A DNA stretch of 10,297 nucleotides, from assembly GCA_964514395.1 (NCBI GenBank), contig CAZEQK010000069.1:1-10297 (forward strand), read 5' to 3'. The translations under genes were made by a program, and so were the position numbers. Below the pieces are notes generated by a model. It ran no database searches and was not told where the DNA came from. It saw nothing but the letters and a program-made list of their open reading frames with translations. Positions 1-6,048 of the stretch are shown piece by piece. Position 1 is the stretch's first letter. Every line of letters begins with the position of its first letter. This DNA comes from CAZEQK01 sp964514395. Lineage in GTDB: Bacteria; Bacillota; Bacilli; Tepidibacillales; Tepidibacillaceae.

Positions 1-7
1 ATTACAG

Positions 8-82
8 CTATTTAAATTCATTCACATTTTTAAGGTGCGAAAGTTGAGTAATTATAATGACTAAAATAATTGTTTTTTTCAT
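8..82 (-). CDS. Short open frame at the start of the next cassette (24 codons)
   Basis: An ATG at 80-82 follows an AAAGGAGG ribosome binding site (87-94) with 4 bases of spacing, inside the first 125 bases of the next cassette, exactly where the other cassettes start their gene. The frame reads MKKTIILVIIITQLSHLKNV and stops after 24 codons at 8-10. The Lys-Lys then hydrophobic start resembles a signal peptide or a membrane microprotein. Either this is a true short peptide, or it is the 5' end of a secreted-protein gene broken by an early stop or frameshift whose remainder lies outside the window. Product not recognised. Confidence 0.4.
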   Translation of the reverse strand: MKKTIILVIIITQLSHLKNVNEFK

Positions 83-127
83 TTTTCCTCCTTTAATTTC
101 TATGAAAAGTTATTCGGTAATGTCATA

Positions 128-327
128 TAACGTTCCGTATCCCCGACGCCCTTGAGCTTACAGGTGGAGTTCGAGCCTTAGAAATGCTTTTCTTAGGCTC
201 GAGATTCGCCGTCTCGGTTAGCGAAAGGGTTGTTTCGCTGATTCACTTCTATGAATCTACCTCTGCGACCGAGGCGCTCTTCAAATTGAGTTACCTCCAT
301 GTACGCCGACGCGGGGATGCATTGTTA
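128..327 (-). repeat. attC-like site 1 (cassette A)
   Basis: 200-bp copy of the array repeat between TAAC (128-131) and GTTA (324-327). Read on the minus strand it begins TAACAATGCATCCCCGC, so its R-to-L spacer differs from the common AATA type; site 8 shares this version. It carries the CGAGCC/GGCTCG hairpin and the CTCGG/CCGAG stem. The plus-strand open frame at 184-366 runs through it and is not a gene. Confidence 0.85.
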
Positions 328-366
328 GGTGATGGTGCCAATGAATATACTTATATATTCTATTGA

Positions 367-1086
367 TTAGACTACATTTTCTTTCTTTGACACCCAATCC
401 TTCCATTGATTGAAAAAACTATTAATTATATTGTGATACTCATTTAATGACATGTTAGTAAGAATTTCTATTACTTTGTCATTACCATATTTATCTACAA
501 TATACTTGATTATCGTCCAGCCCCATATATAAGAAAGGATAATATTTTCATTTATCTCTGCAAAGGAGGGAGTATTACCTTCATTTATTGTTTTTAATAC
601 TGACTCTTTGAATTCATCCTCGTATTTCCACTTCTCTGAAATGTATATTGCCATACCTTCTGTAAACCATCTTGGAAGTTTCTCCATATCAGGCGATAAA
701 TATTCTTGAAACATATGAGTCATCTCATGTAAAAGTAGTCTTTGGTAATCTTCAATATTATATTTATATGTTGAATCTTCTTCATATGCAGATGGTGATA
801 GTAGGATAAGGTTGTTTCCTTGAGGTTGTGCGATATGGCTTTTTCTACTTGGAATTTCAATATCTATATTCAATAAATTGATTACTAAATTCTCAAATTC
901 TTTTCTATTCGTTGCAAGATATGCATTAAACGAAAAGCCTTGATCAATATCCAATCTAAAATACTTGAATAATGCTTGATAAGATTCTTTTAATTCCGAT
1001 AATGTTTCTTTCGCAAAAATTTCGTCTTTAGTTGAATAATACACAGATGCATTATCTTCTTGTATATGCTTGTATTTATCTATCAA
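367..1086 (-). CDS. Putative zinc metallopeptidase, peptidase MA-like (gluzincin)
   Basis: 239 residues. The HExxH zinc motif is HEMTH at residues 120-124, and a likely third ligand, Glu143, lies in WFTEGMA. This HExxH plus downstream EGxA pattern is typical of peptidase MA-like families (gluzincins), which hydrolyse peptide bonds with one zinc. No signal peptide or membrane helix is visible, so it is probably cytosolic, unlike many secreted relatives. The substrate is unknown. The start is TTG at 1084-1086, set by a perfect AAGGAGG (1094-1100) seven bases upstream; no ATG lies near. It is the sole gene of cassette A: its stop is about 40 bases from the attC-like site 1, and its leader to the cassette border is only 55 bases. 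Family assignment is fairly sure; activity is inferred from the intact motif. Confidence 0.8.
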   Translation of the reverse strand: MIDKYKHIQEDNASVYYSTKDEIFAKETLSELKESYQALFKYFRLDIDQGFSFNAYLATNRKEFENLVINLLNIDIEIPSRKSHIAQPQGNNLILLSPSAYEEDSTYKYNIEDYQRLLLHEMTHMFQEYLSPDMEKLPRWFTEGMAIYISEKWKYEDEFKESVLKTINEGNTPSFAEINENIILSYIWGWTIIKYIVDKYGNDKVIEILTNMSLNEYHNIINSFFNQWKDWVSKKENVV

Positions 1087-1093
1087 GATTAGT

Positions 1094-1100
1094 CCTCCTT
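1094..1100 (-). promoter_or_regulatory. Ribosome binding site fixing a TTG start (cassette A)
   Basis: AAGGAGG on the minus strand, seven bases before TTG at 1084-1086. It selects the non-ATG start of the metallopeptidase-like gene. Confidence 0.8.
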
Positions 1101-1138
1101 GCTAATTTCAACTGGAGTTACTCTTCGGCACTTTCACA

Positions 1139-1341
1139 TAACGTTCCGTATCCCCGACGCCCTTGAGCTTACAGGTGAAGTTCGAGCCTTAGAAATGCTT
1201 TTCTTAGGCTCGGGCTTTGCCGTCTCGGTTAGCGAAAGGGTTGTGTCGCTGAATCTTCTTCTTTGAATCTAACATCCTGCGACCGAGGCGTCTTCAAATT
1301 GAGCTACTTCCTTGCCACGCCGACGCGGGGATATTTTGTTA
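1139..1341 (-). repeat. attC-like site 2 (cassette B)
   Basis: 203-bp copy between TAAC (1139-1142) and GTTA (1338-1341). It has the common TATCCCCG/CGGGGATA stem and the CGAGCC/GGCTCG hairpin. The small fifth hairpin is not supported here: both arms read GAATC. The core on its cassette-A side is GTTATGTGA (minus strand) and on its cassette-B side GTTATGAGA, so the two flanks of the repeat do not match each other. Confidence 0.85.
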
Positions 1342-1364
1342 TGAGATGTCATTGCCTTCTCTGC

Positions 1365-1694
1365 TTAACCCCAAAAAATCCCTTTATTATCTTTATCAAC
1401 AATCTCTAATTGTTTTTCAAAATCTTCATCAGGTAATATATCCTCTACAAAGTGCCATTTTTCTTTACTATCTTTCCAATAAATTTTCCATTTGTCTTTA
1501 TCTAATCTAAATTGTGCAATGTCTAATTGAACCCATCTATCACTCATAAATGCTGGTCTTTCCTCGATCAATGTAACATTGTTTCCTCTTATTTTGTAAC
1601 TCATTTTGATTTGATTTTGAATGTGTTTCGGCACTTTATTCTTAGTGTAATTATCCATTATTTTAATAATACGTTTCTTTGTAAAATCGTCCAT
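1365..1694 (-). CDS. DUF3024 family protein
   Basis: 109 residues from ATG 1692-1694. An in-frame ATG 24 bases further upstream (1718) is less likely because the AGAGGAG site (1703-1709) sits eight bases before the inner ATG. The C-terminal half carries the features I associate with DUF3024: an ERPAF segment, the stretch ending in AQFRLDKDKWKIYWKDS, and a terminal VDKDNKGIFWG. The family is small, soluble and of unknown function, and is scattered across bacteria as an accessory gene. It is highly charged, with no membrane segment and no recognised catalytic motif. It is the only gene of cassette B, which has a 72-base leader and a stop 23 bases from attC-like site 2. Confidence 0.72.
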   Translation of the reverse strand: MDDFTKKRIIKIMDNYTKNKVPKHIQNQIKMSYKIRGNNVTLIEERPAFMSDRWVQLDIAQFRLDKDKWKIYWKDSKEKWHFVEDILPDEDFEKQLEIVDKDNKGIFWG

Positions 1695-1702
1695 TATTTT
1701 AG

Positions 1703-1708
1703 CTCCTC
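1703..1708 (-). promoter_or_regulatory. Ribosome binding site choosing the inner ATG (cassette B)
   Basis: Minus-strand GAGGAG within AAGAGGAGCT, eight bases before ATG 1694. It lies downstream of the outer ATG at 1718, which is therefore probably not used. Confidence 0.7.
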
Positions 1709-1763
1709 TTGAGTTCATGTTATTCTGTTTAAGATTATTATATATGGTTGCAATGATTTCTCA

Positions 1764-1967
1764 TAACGTTCCGTATCCCCGACGCCCTTGAGCTTACAGG
1801 TGAAGTTCGAGCCTTAGAAATGCTTTTCTTAGGCTCGGGCTTCACCGTCTCGGTTAGCGAAAGGGTTGTGTCGCTGATTAACCTTCTATGAAACTAACTA
1901 CTTGCGATCGAGGCGAGCTTCAAATTGAGCTGCTTCTCTGCTTCGCCGACGCGGGGATATTTTGTTA
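1764..1967 (-). repeat. attC-like site 3 (cassette C)
   Basis: 204-bp copy between TAAC (1764-1767) and GTTA (1964-1967). Its inner stem has a T (GATCGAGGCG), giving a G-T wobble in the stem that is CTCGG/CCGAG elsewhere. With the cassette B leader (1695-1763) and the 87-base trailer of cassette C (1968-2054) it fills the gene-free stretch 1695-2054. The trailer contains a short TGCC/GGCA palindrome at 1998-2011 but no T-tract. Confidence 0.85.
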
Positions 1968-2054
1968 TCTGATGTCGGATGCCCGTAATTCAGTGGCTGC
2001 CATGGACGGCATACCCTTTCTACTGTTATTCAGCACTTCCCCATAATAATTTGT

Positions 2055-3116
2055 TCATCCTCTCTTATCTCGCATCATGAGATCCAACTCTGCTCTCTTT
2101 TGCTCATGGTGCCATCTCTCCCATAACTCTCTTTCATGCAAAAAAATATCACGATTTACAGTACGAGGACGTAGTCTTTCAATCTCTTTGATTGGGTGGG
2201 TAGAAAAAATAAATCGATGGGCATTTTCGGCAATTAAGTGTTGTAACGTCTTAGCAAATGTCATAGAAATATTACTATATTGTTTATCATTTCCAACTTG
2301 GGTATATAGTAAGAGATCTGGAGAAAGAGGAAATAATATCTCAGTTCCTTCATTTCCCCATCCACCTTTAAAATCATATGAATCCTGAGAGTTGTAATTC
2401 AACTTTACCACTGGATTGTCACTAGTGAACCATTCAATTCCTTTTGGGGCTTTAATGACACTCCAACGATGTTTCTTCAACACTTGATATGTCTTAGTGA
2501 GGAAGTGACGTATTGAGAACAACCAAGTGCTACGCCCCGCAATAATTTCCGCTTTTAAAAGTCCTTGTTCCGCACCAGGTTCTATCTTTTTAGTCAAGCG
2601 TAACGGTATCATATTTGCATCTGGGTAAGTTTTACTTTTTGGATATTCTCCTGTATTTCTTGAATTTTCAAGAACATGTATAAAATTGTTTAACACTTTT
2701 TCAATAACTTCTGGAATTTCCTCCTCCATAAAATTTAGATGTTCCATAAGCCTAACAGGGGTACGAACATCTTGTAGTGCCATAAAACGTACTAAATGTC
2801 CCCACTCATCATGTGTTAGTGTGTTATAAGATCGAATTCTGTTCAACACTTTCTGGGCAGGTGCTTCAATTTCTTGATCCATCCATTTCTCAAGCTCATC
2901 TGAATCTGACCCAGCTGTTATCCGTGTATAGAGATGCTGATGATATGCAACACTCTTGATTGAGAGCTTTTGCCACAGCGAAACTGAATCATTTGAAACC
3001 AAAATCCTGTAAATCGAGAGGTTTCTATACTCATCCCCCCATGCTTTTAGATAAGATTGTGAGACATAATGATGATTTTTTCGAAAACCACTCAATTTCT
3101 TCACTTCCAATAACAC
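2055..3116 (-). CDS. DUF4238 family protein
   Basis: Up to 353 residues. The N-terminal motif KNHHYVSQSYLKAWGD (residues 13-28) is the hallmark of DUF4238, which nearly always opens with KxHxYVPQ-like sequence followed by YLKNF or similar. The segment IEWFTSDNPVV and the stretch ILFPLSPDLLL also fit this family. The family is soluble, its biochemical function is not established, and it is common in accessory regions. The start is uncertain: GTG 3114-3116 is the outermost, while GTG 3102 or TTG 3093 would leave a more usual short N-terminus; none has a clear ribosome binding site. The gene is visibly less AT-rich than the genes of cassettes D to H, suggesting a different source. It is the largest cargo of the array and has an unusually long leader (147 bases) that could hold a promoter. 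Confidence 0.8.
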   Translation of the reverse strand: MLLEVKKLSGFRKNHHYVSQSYLKAWGDEYRNLSIYRILVSNDSVSLWQKLSIKSVAYHQHLYTRITAGSDSDELEKWMDQEIEAPAQKVLNRIRSYNTLTHDEWGHLVRFMALQDVRTPVRLMEHLNFMEEEIPEVIEKVLNNFIHVLENSRNTGEYPKSKTYPDANMIPLRLTKKIEPGAEQGLLKAEIIAGRSTWLFSIRHFLTKTYQVLKKHRWSVIKAPKGIEWFTSDNPVVKLNYNSQDSYDFKGGWGNEGTEILFPLSPDLLLYTQVGNDKQYSNISMTFAKTLQHLIAENAHRFIFSTHPIKEIERLRPRTVNRDIFLHERELWERWHHEQKRAELDLMMRDKRG

Positions 3117-3189
3117 TGATATTTTTTAGATTCTTTGATAATGACCCTTTTATTTCTGCCCTTACCTACCCTATTTTATAGTAACTGTT

Positions 3190-3219
3190 ATTTTAACATA
3201 ATCTATTTTCTATTCAGAA
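3190..3219 (-). promoter_or_regulatory. Possible promoter in the cassette C leader
   Basis: On the minus strand TAAAAT (3190-3195) is preceded by TGT, giving an extended -10 element, and lies 18 bases after TTCTGA (3214-3219), a poor -35. It overlaps the palindrome TGTTATTTTAACA (3187-3199), which could also be an operator. It is the only leader with ample room for a promoter. Without expression data this is a weak call. Confidence 0.3.
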
Positions 3220-3260
3220 TATTTCGCCCAGAGACTGCGCTATAACGATCCGATTTCAGA

Positions 3261-3463
3261 TAACGTTAGCGTATCCCCGACGTCCTTGAGCTTACAGGCG
3301 TTTCCGAGCCTTACATAACTCCTATGTTAGGCTCGGGAATGGCGACTCGGTTAGCGAAAGGGATGTGTCGCTGATTCTTCTTCTATGAATCTATCTTCTG
3401 CGACCGAGGCGTACTTCAAATTGAGTTTCTTCTTTGCTACGCCGAAGCGGGGATATTTTGTTA
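3261..3463 (-). repeat. attC-like site 4, the most diverged copy (cassette D)
   Basis: 203-bp copy between TAAC (3261-3264) and GTTA (3460-3463). The outer segment reads GTTAGCGTATCCCC instead of GTTCCGTATCCCC. The apical hairpin has a different sequence but still pairs: CCGAGCCTTACATA with TATGTTAGGCTCGG. The right stem has GAAGC in place of GACGC. Together with the cassette C leader (3117-3260) and 40 bases of cassette D trailer it occupies the gene-free stretch 3117-3503. Confidence 0.85.
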
Positions 3464-3503
3464 TCTGATTCCAGCGACATCTTTGATAAACTTTCACAGT
3501 GAC

Positions 3504-3962
3504 TTAAATCCACTTTATAAAAAATCTATTCTGATACCTTATTTTATTTACATTAGCCCATTCTTCAAGGTAATTTATCCCTTTTTTTTCGCTACTAATA
3601 AATTGAAAATAAAAATCAAGCGGAACTATAATATTTTTCTTTGGTTTTATACCTACCACTTTCGTTTTAACACCATAAACCATAATAGTATCTATATCAT
3701 TTGCATTAATTAGTTTTCCATTAACTTCTATTGATGTTGAGTAAAAAGATATTTCTGAAGGACTCTTATAAGTTCTAATGATAGTTGCAACTAAACCAAA
3801 CACGCCAATAATAATCCATAAAAGATCAAAATAAAACATAAATGATCTTTCATCTAGTCTATTTAAGCTAATCATAAGCATCATAATGAGAAAAATCATT
3901 GGAAAAACAAATTTGATACCTGAAGGATTCTTGATTTTAAACTCTTTTAACCTATCGTTCAA
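3504..3962 (-). CDS. Small membrane protein with a cytosolic PH-like tail
   Basis: 152 residues from TTG 3960-3962, set by AAAGGAG (3971-3977) eight bases upstream. Two membrane helices are visible, at about residues 16-33 and 41-63, joined by a short NRLDERS loop. The remaining 90 residues are soluble and start with SPSEISFYSTSIEVNGKLI, a beta-rich pattern like bacterial PH-domain (YcxB/bPH) proteins, with a later GIKPK turn. That resemblance is a guess from pattern, not a firm family call; no catalytic residues are seen. It is the sole gene of cassette D, with a leader of only about 32 bases between the cassette border and the start, too short to hold its own promoter. Confidence 0.7.
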   Translation of the reverse strand: MNDRLKEFKIKNPSGIKFVFPMIFLIMMLMISLNRLDERSFMFYFDLLWIIIGVFGLVATIIRTYKSPSEISFYSTSIEVNGKLINANDIDTIMVYGVKTKVVGIKPKKNIIVPLDFYFQFISSEKKGINYLEEWANVNKIRYQNRFFIKWI

Positions 3963-3970
3963 AGTTCGAA

Positions 3971-3977
3971 CTCCTTT
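3971..3977 (-). promoter_or_regulatory. Ribosome binding site fixing a TTG start (cassette D)
   Basis: AAAGGAG on the minus strand, eight bases before TTG 3960-3962. The leader begins at 3994, so the site lies 17 bases inside the cassette. Confidence 0.75.
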
Positions 3978-3991
3978 CGCTGGTTTTCAGA

Positions 3992-4195
3992 TAACGTTTC
4001 GTATCCCCGACGCCCTTGAGCTTACAGGTGGAGTTCGAGCCTTAGAAATGCTTTTCTTAGGCTCGAGCTTCGCCGTCTCGGTTAGCGAAAGGGTTGTGTC
4101 GCTGATTCTTCTTCTATGAATCTAGCTTCTTGCGACCGAGGCGCACTTCAAATTGAAATACTCCCTTGCTTCGCCGACGCGGGGATATTTTGTTA
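3992..4195 (-). repeat. attC-like site 5 (cassette E), reference for the fold
   Basis: 204-bp copy, used here to describe the common fold. The outer stem is TATCCCCG 4002-4009 with CGGGGATA 4180-4187. A long hairpin pairs 4027-4041 with 4060-4074 (CGAGCC/GGCTCG at its core). The inner stem CGTCTCGGT 4074-4082 pairs with ACCGAGGCG 4135-4143 and encloses two small hairpins: AGCGA 4084-4088 with TCGCT 4099-4103, and GATTC 4104-4108 with GAATC 4118-4122. GACGC occurs beside both arms of the outer stem as a direct repeat and cannot pair. Confidence 0.88.
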
Positions 4196-4221
4196 TGAGA
4201 TGTTGATGGCATCTGAGAAAT

Positions 4222-4938
4222 TCATTCAAAGTGTCTTTTTATAAGATATCTAGATAATCCATCAAAATCTGGAAACAACGTGTATTCGTTAATTCCTGCT
4301 AAATATAAAAATCTTTCTGCATCTTCAATAATATCTAATGGAATCTCAACCTTATGTATACAACTATTAAATAATTCTTCCAGGGGTGATGTATTATCAC
4401 TATGTAATGTAAAAACACCTTTTTGAGCAAAAACTCTTTTACTTTGTTTATTAGGAATTAAAGCAACAGGAGTCGATTTCTTTGTTTCAATTTTCTCTAT
4501 GTACGCAGAAAAATAATCAAATTCTAGGTCAGTTGATGGATTTAATAAACCTTCTTCATTCCATGATTGTAAATTTAATTTATATGGGTCAAGAACCCAT
4601 ATACATGGGCTAAATGGATTATCTTTTACTGCAAAATACAAAGCAACTGCAAAATTTTCTGTCCAATCTAATAGTCTTGTTGGTAAACCACAGTGGCGCA
4701 TTTCAAAAAGATAATCCCATGAGGATTTATTACCATCAAATAATGGGCTTGAGTAAGAAACAAAATCATAATAAAGTACTATTTCAGACCTGAGATACCT
4801 ATCATCTCTAAATAAACTAGGAATTAGTTTCCAAGAGGAATTAGCATGTCCTCTAAAAAATGGCATGTCACACCCATTATCATTCAACTTGTCAATAATA
4901 TTTTCAACATCTGCTAAAAAAGAATTCCATTTTTCCAT
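4222..4938 (-). CDS. FRG-domain protein
   Basis: 238 residues from ATG 4936-4938. An outer in-frame ATG (4971) would start only 10 bases from the cassette border with no ribosome binding site; GAGGAG (4947-4952) eight bases before the inner ATG decides the start. The three signatures of the FRG domain are present: FFRGHANSSWKLIPSLFR at residues 27-44, RHCGLPTRLLDWTENFAVAL at 81-100 and FAQKGVFTLH at 170-179. The domain is named after its Phe-Arg-Gly; its biochemistry is not established, and it is frequent near phage, defence and toxin genes. No membrane segment is seen, so it is probably cytosolic. The length is typical and nothing is truncated. It is the sole gene of cassette E. Confidence 0.88.
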   Translation of the reverse strand: MEKWNSFLADVENIIDKLNDNGCDMPFFRGHANSSWKLIPSLFRDDRYLRSEIVLYYDFVSYSSPLFDGNKSSWDYLFEMRHCGLPTRLLDWTENFAVALYFAVKDNPFSPCIWVLDPYKLNLQSWNEEGLLNPSTDLEFDYFSAYIEKIETKKSTPVALIPNKQSKRVFAQKGVFTLHSDNTSPLEELFNSCIHKVEIPLDIIEDAERFLYLAGINEYTLFPDFDGLSRYLIKRHFE

Positions 4939-4946
4939 TGATATTG

Positions 4947-4952
4947 CTCCTC
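4947..4952 (-). promoter_or_regulatory. Ribosome binding site choosing the inner ATG (cassette E)
   Basis: GAGGAG on the minus strand, eight bases before ATG 4938. It argues against the ATG at 4971. Confidence 0.75.
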
Positions 4953-4978
4953 TATAAAATGTTTTCATCAATTTCTCA

Positions 4979-5179
4979 TAACGTTCCGTATCCCCGACGC
5001 CCTTGAGCTTACAGACGCAGGCTCAACCTTAGAAATGCTTTTCTTAGGTTGAGACAAGTCGCCTTGGTTAGCGAAAGGGTTGTGTCGCTGATTATTCTTC
5101 TATGAACTAGCTTCTTGCGACCAAGGCGTACTTCAAATTGAACTACATCTATGCACGCCGACGTGGGGATATTTTGTTA
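4979..5179 (-). repeat. attC-like site 6, variant hairpin (cassette F)
   Basis: 201-bp copy between TAAC (4979-4982) and GTTA (5176-5179). Both main stems carry paired substitutions: the long hairpin is CTCAACC/GGTTGAG instead of CGAGCC/GGCTCG, and the inner stem is CGCCTTGGT/ACCAAGGCG instead of CGTCTCGGT/ACCGAGGCG, so it is the only copy with a perfect inner stem. Confidence 0.87.
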
Positions 5180-5217
5180 GACGAAGGTCCTTCTTCTTCG
5201 ATCTATCTTCTAGATTA

Positions 5218-5796
5218 TTAATGATTATTCCATTCAATAATACTCAACTCAGGCCATTTTTCCTTCCATTTATTTGCTTTGTTTATGTATATATCTTCAT
5301 TAATTAATTTTTTATTAGCTCTTATTGTCAAATTAAATAAATCACTCAATCCAAAAGGTGCATACACTTTCCAATTTTCTTTATGATCTTTCCTTACTCC
5401 TAATGCTGTTGCAGTACTTGGCCATGTATCGATTGCTTGTTCAATTGATTCAAATGGTTTTAACTCAATGCCAAATTTATCTTTGTACCATAAATGCACC
5501 CTTGCTTGATTTTTTATATCAATTTTAATAGGTATCTTTGAAAATAATTGATTTCCTCTCCGAATTATCTTATCTTCTGCTTCATAACTGAGGTCTTTGT
5601 TATCAAAATAAATAATATCTATATCATTAATACCATAATTAAGTGGACGGTTTGTTAAGTCATTCCAAATTGTTTGTGTTATACAACCAGCTCCTATATA
5701 ATATGATTCAAATTCAAAACGCTTCACAATATCAAAAACGTTTAGTAAAATATCATTCTTTTTAATTATTTTTATAAGTCTTTCTTTATCTTCCAT
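5218..5796 (-). CDS. Nucleotidyltransferase-fold protein, DUF925 (NTP_transf_6) type
   Basis: 192 residues from ATG 5794-5796, with AAGGAG (5803-5808) six bases upstream. The N-terminal half has a GAG turn (residues 35-37, YIGAGCITQTIWND) and the acidic pair Asp58/Asp60 in GINDIDIIYFD, the metal-binding pattern of the polymerase-beta nucleotidyltransferase superfamily; a further acidic residue, Asp114, is offered by PIKIDIKNQARVHLW at about residue 94-108. The IDTWPSTATALGVR stretch (near 123-136) and the segment KVYAPFGLSDLFNLTIR fit the DUF925 family, whose members are soluble and lack a proven substrate. Context gives no partner such as a HEPN or antitoxin gene: it is the only gene of cassette F. 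Family call is fairly sure; whether it transfers nucleotides to a protein, an RNA or a small molecule is unknown. Confidence 0.8.
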   Translation of the reverse strand: MEDKERLIKIIKKNDILLNVFDIVKRFEFESYYIGAGCITQTIWNDLTNRPLNYGINDIDIIYFDNKDLSYEAEDKIIRRGNQLFSKIPIKIDIKNQARVHLWYKDKFGIELKPFESIEQAIDTWPSTATALGVRKDHKENWKVYAPFGLSDLFNLTIRANKKLINEDIYINKANKWKEKWPELSIIEWNNH

Positions 5797-5836
5797 TATT
5801 AGCTCCTTGATTAGTAATGTTTTAAGGACTTTCGTC

Positions 5837-6040
5837 TAACGTTCCGTATCCCCGACGCCCTTGAGCTTAATAGACGCAGGCTCAACCTTAGAAATGCTTT
5901 TTTTAGGTTGAGACAAGTCGACTCGGTTAGCGAAAGGGTTGTGTCGCTGTTTCAACTTCTATGAAACTATCATCCTGCGACCGAGGCGTACTTCAAATTG
6001 AAATACTCCCCTGCTTCGCCGACGCGGGGATATTTTGTTA
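5837..6040 (-). repeat. attC-like site 7 (cassette G)
   Basis: 204-bp copy between TAAC (5837-5840) and GTTA (6037-6040). It shares the CTCAACC/GGTTGAG hairpin only with site 6, but has the common CTCGG/CCGAG inner stem. The small hairpin reads GTTTC/GAAAC where several copies have GATTC/GAATC, a paired change. It also has TTAATAGACGCAGG where most copies read TTACAGG. Confidence 0.87.
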
Positions 6041-6048
6041 TCGGACGT

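Noticed and set aside
184..366. Plus-strand open frame of 60 codons
   Set aside because: It runs through attC-like site 1, and a related plus-strand frame appears through site 5 (3886-4119). It is a by-product of the folded repeat, with no ribosome binding site.
1998..2011. TGCC/GGCA hairpin after the DUF4238 gene as a terminator
   Set aside because: Only four pairs and no T-tract.
2077..2388. Plus-strand open frame of 103 codons opposite the DUF4238 gene
   Set aside because: It is antisense to a recognised family and has no convincing start signal.
5184..5200. GAAGGTCCTTC palindrome as a terminator after cassette F
   Set aside because: The loop would be too small and no T-tract follows on the minus strand.
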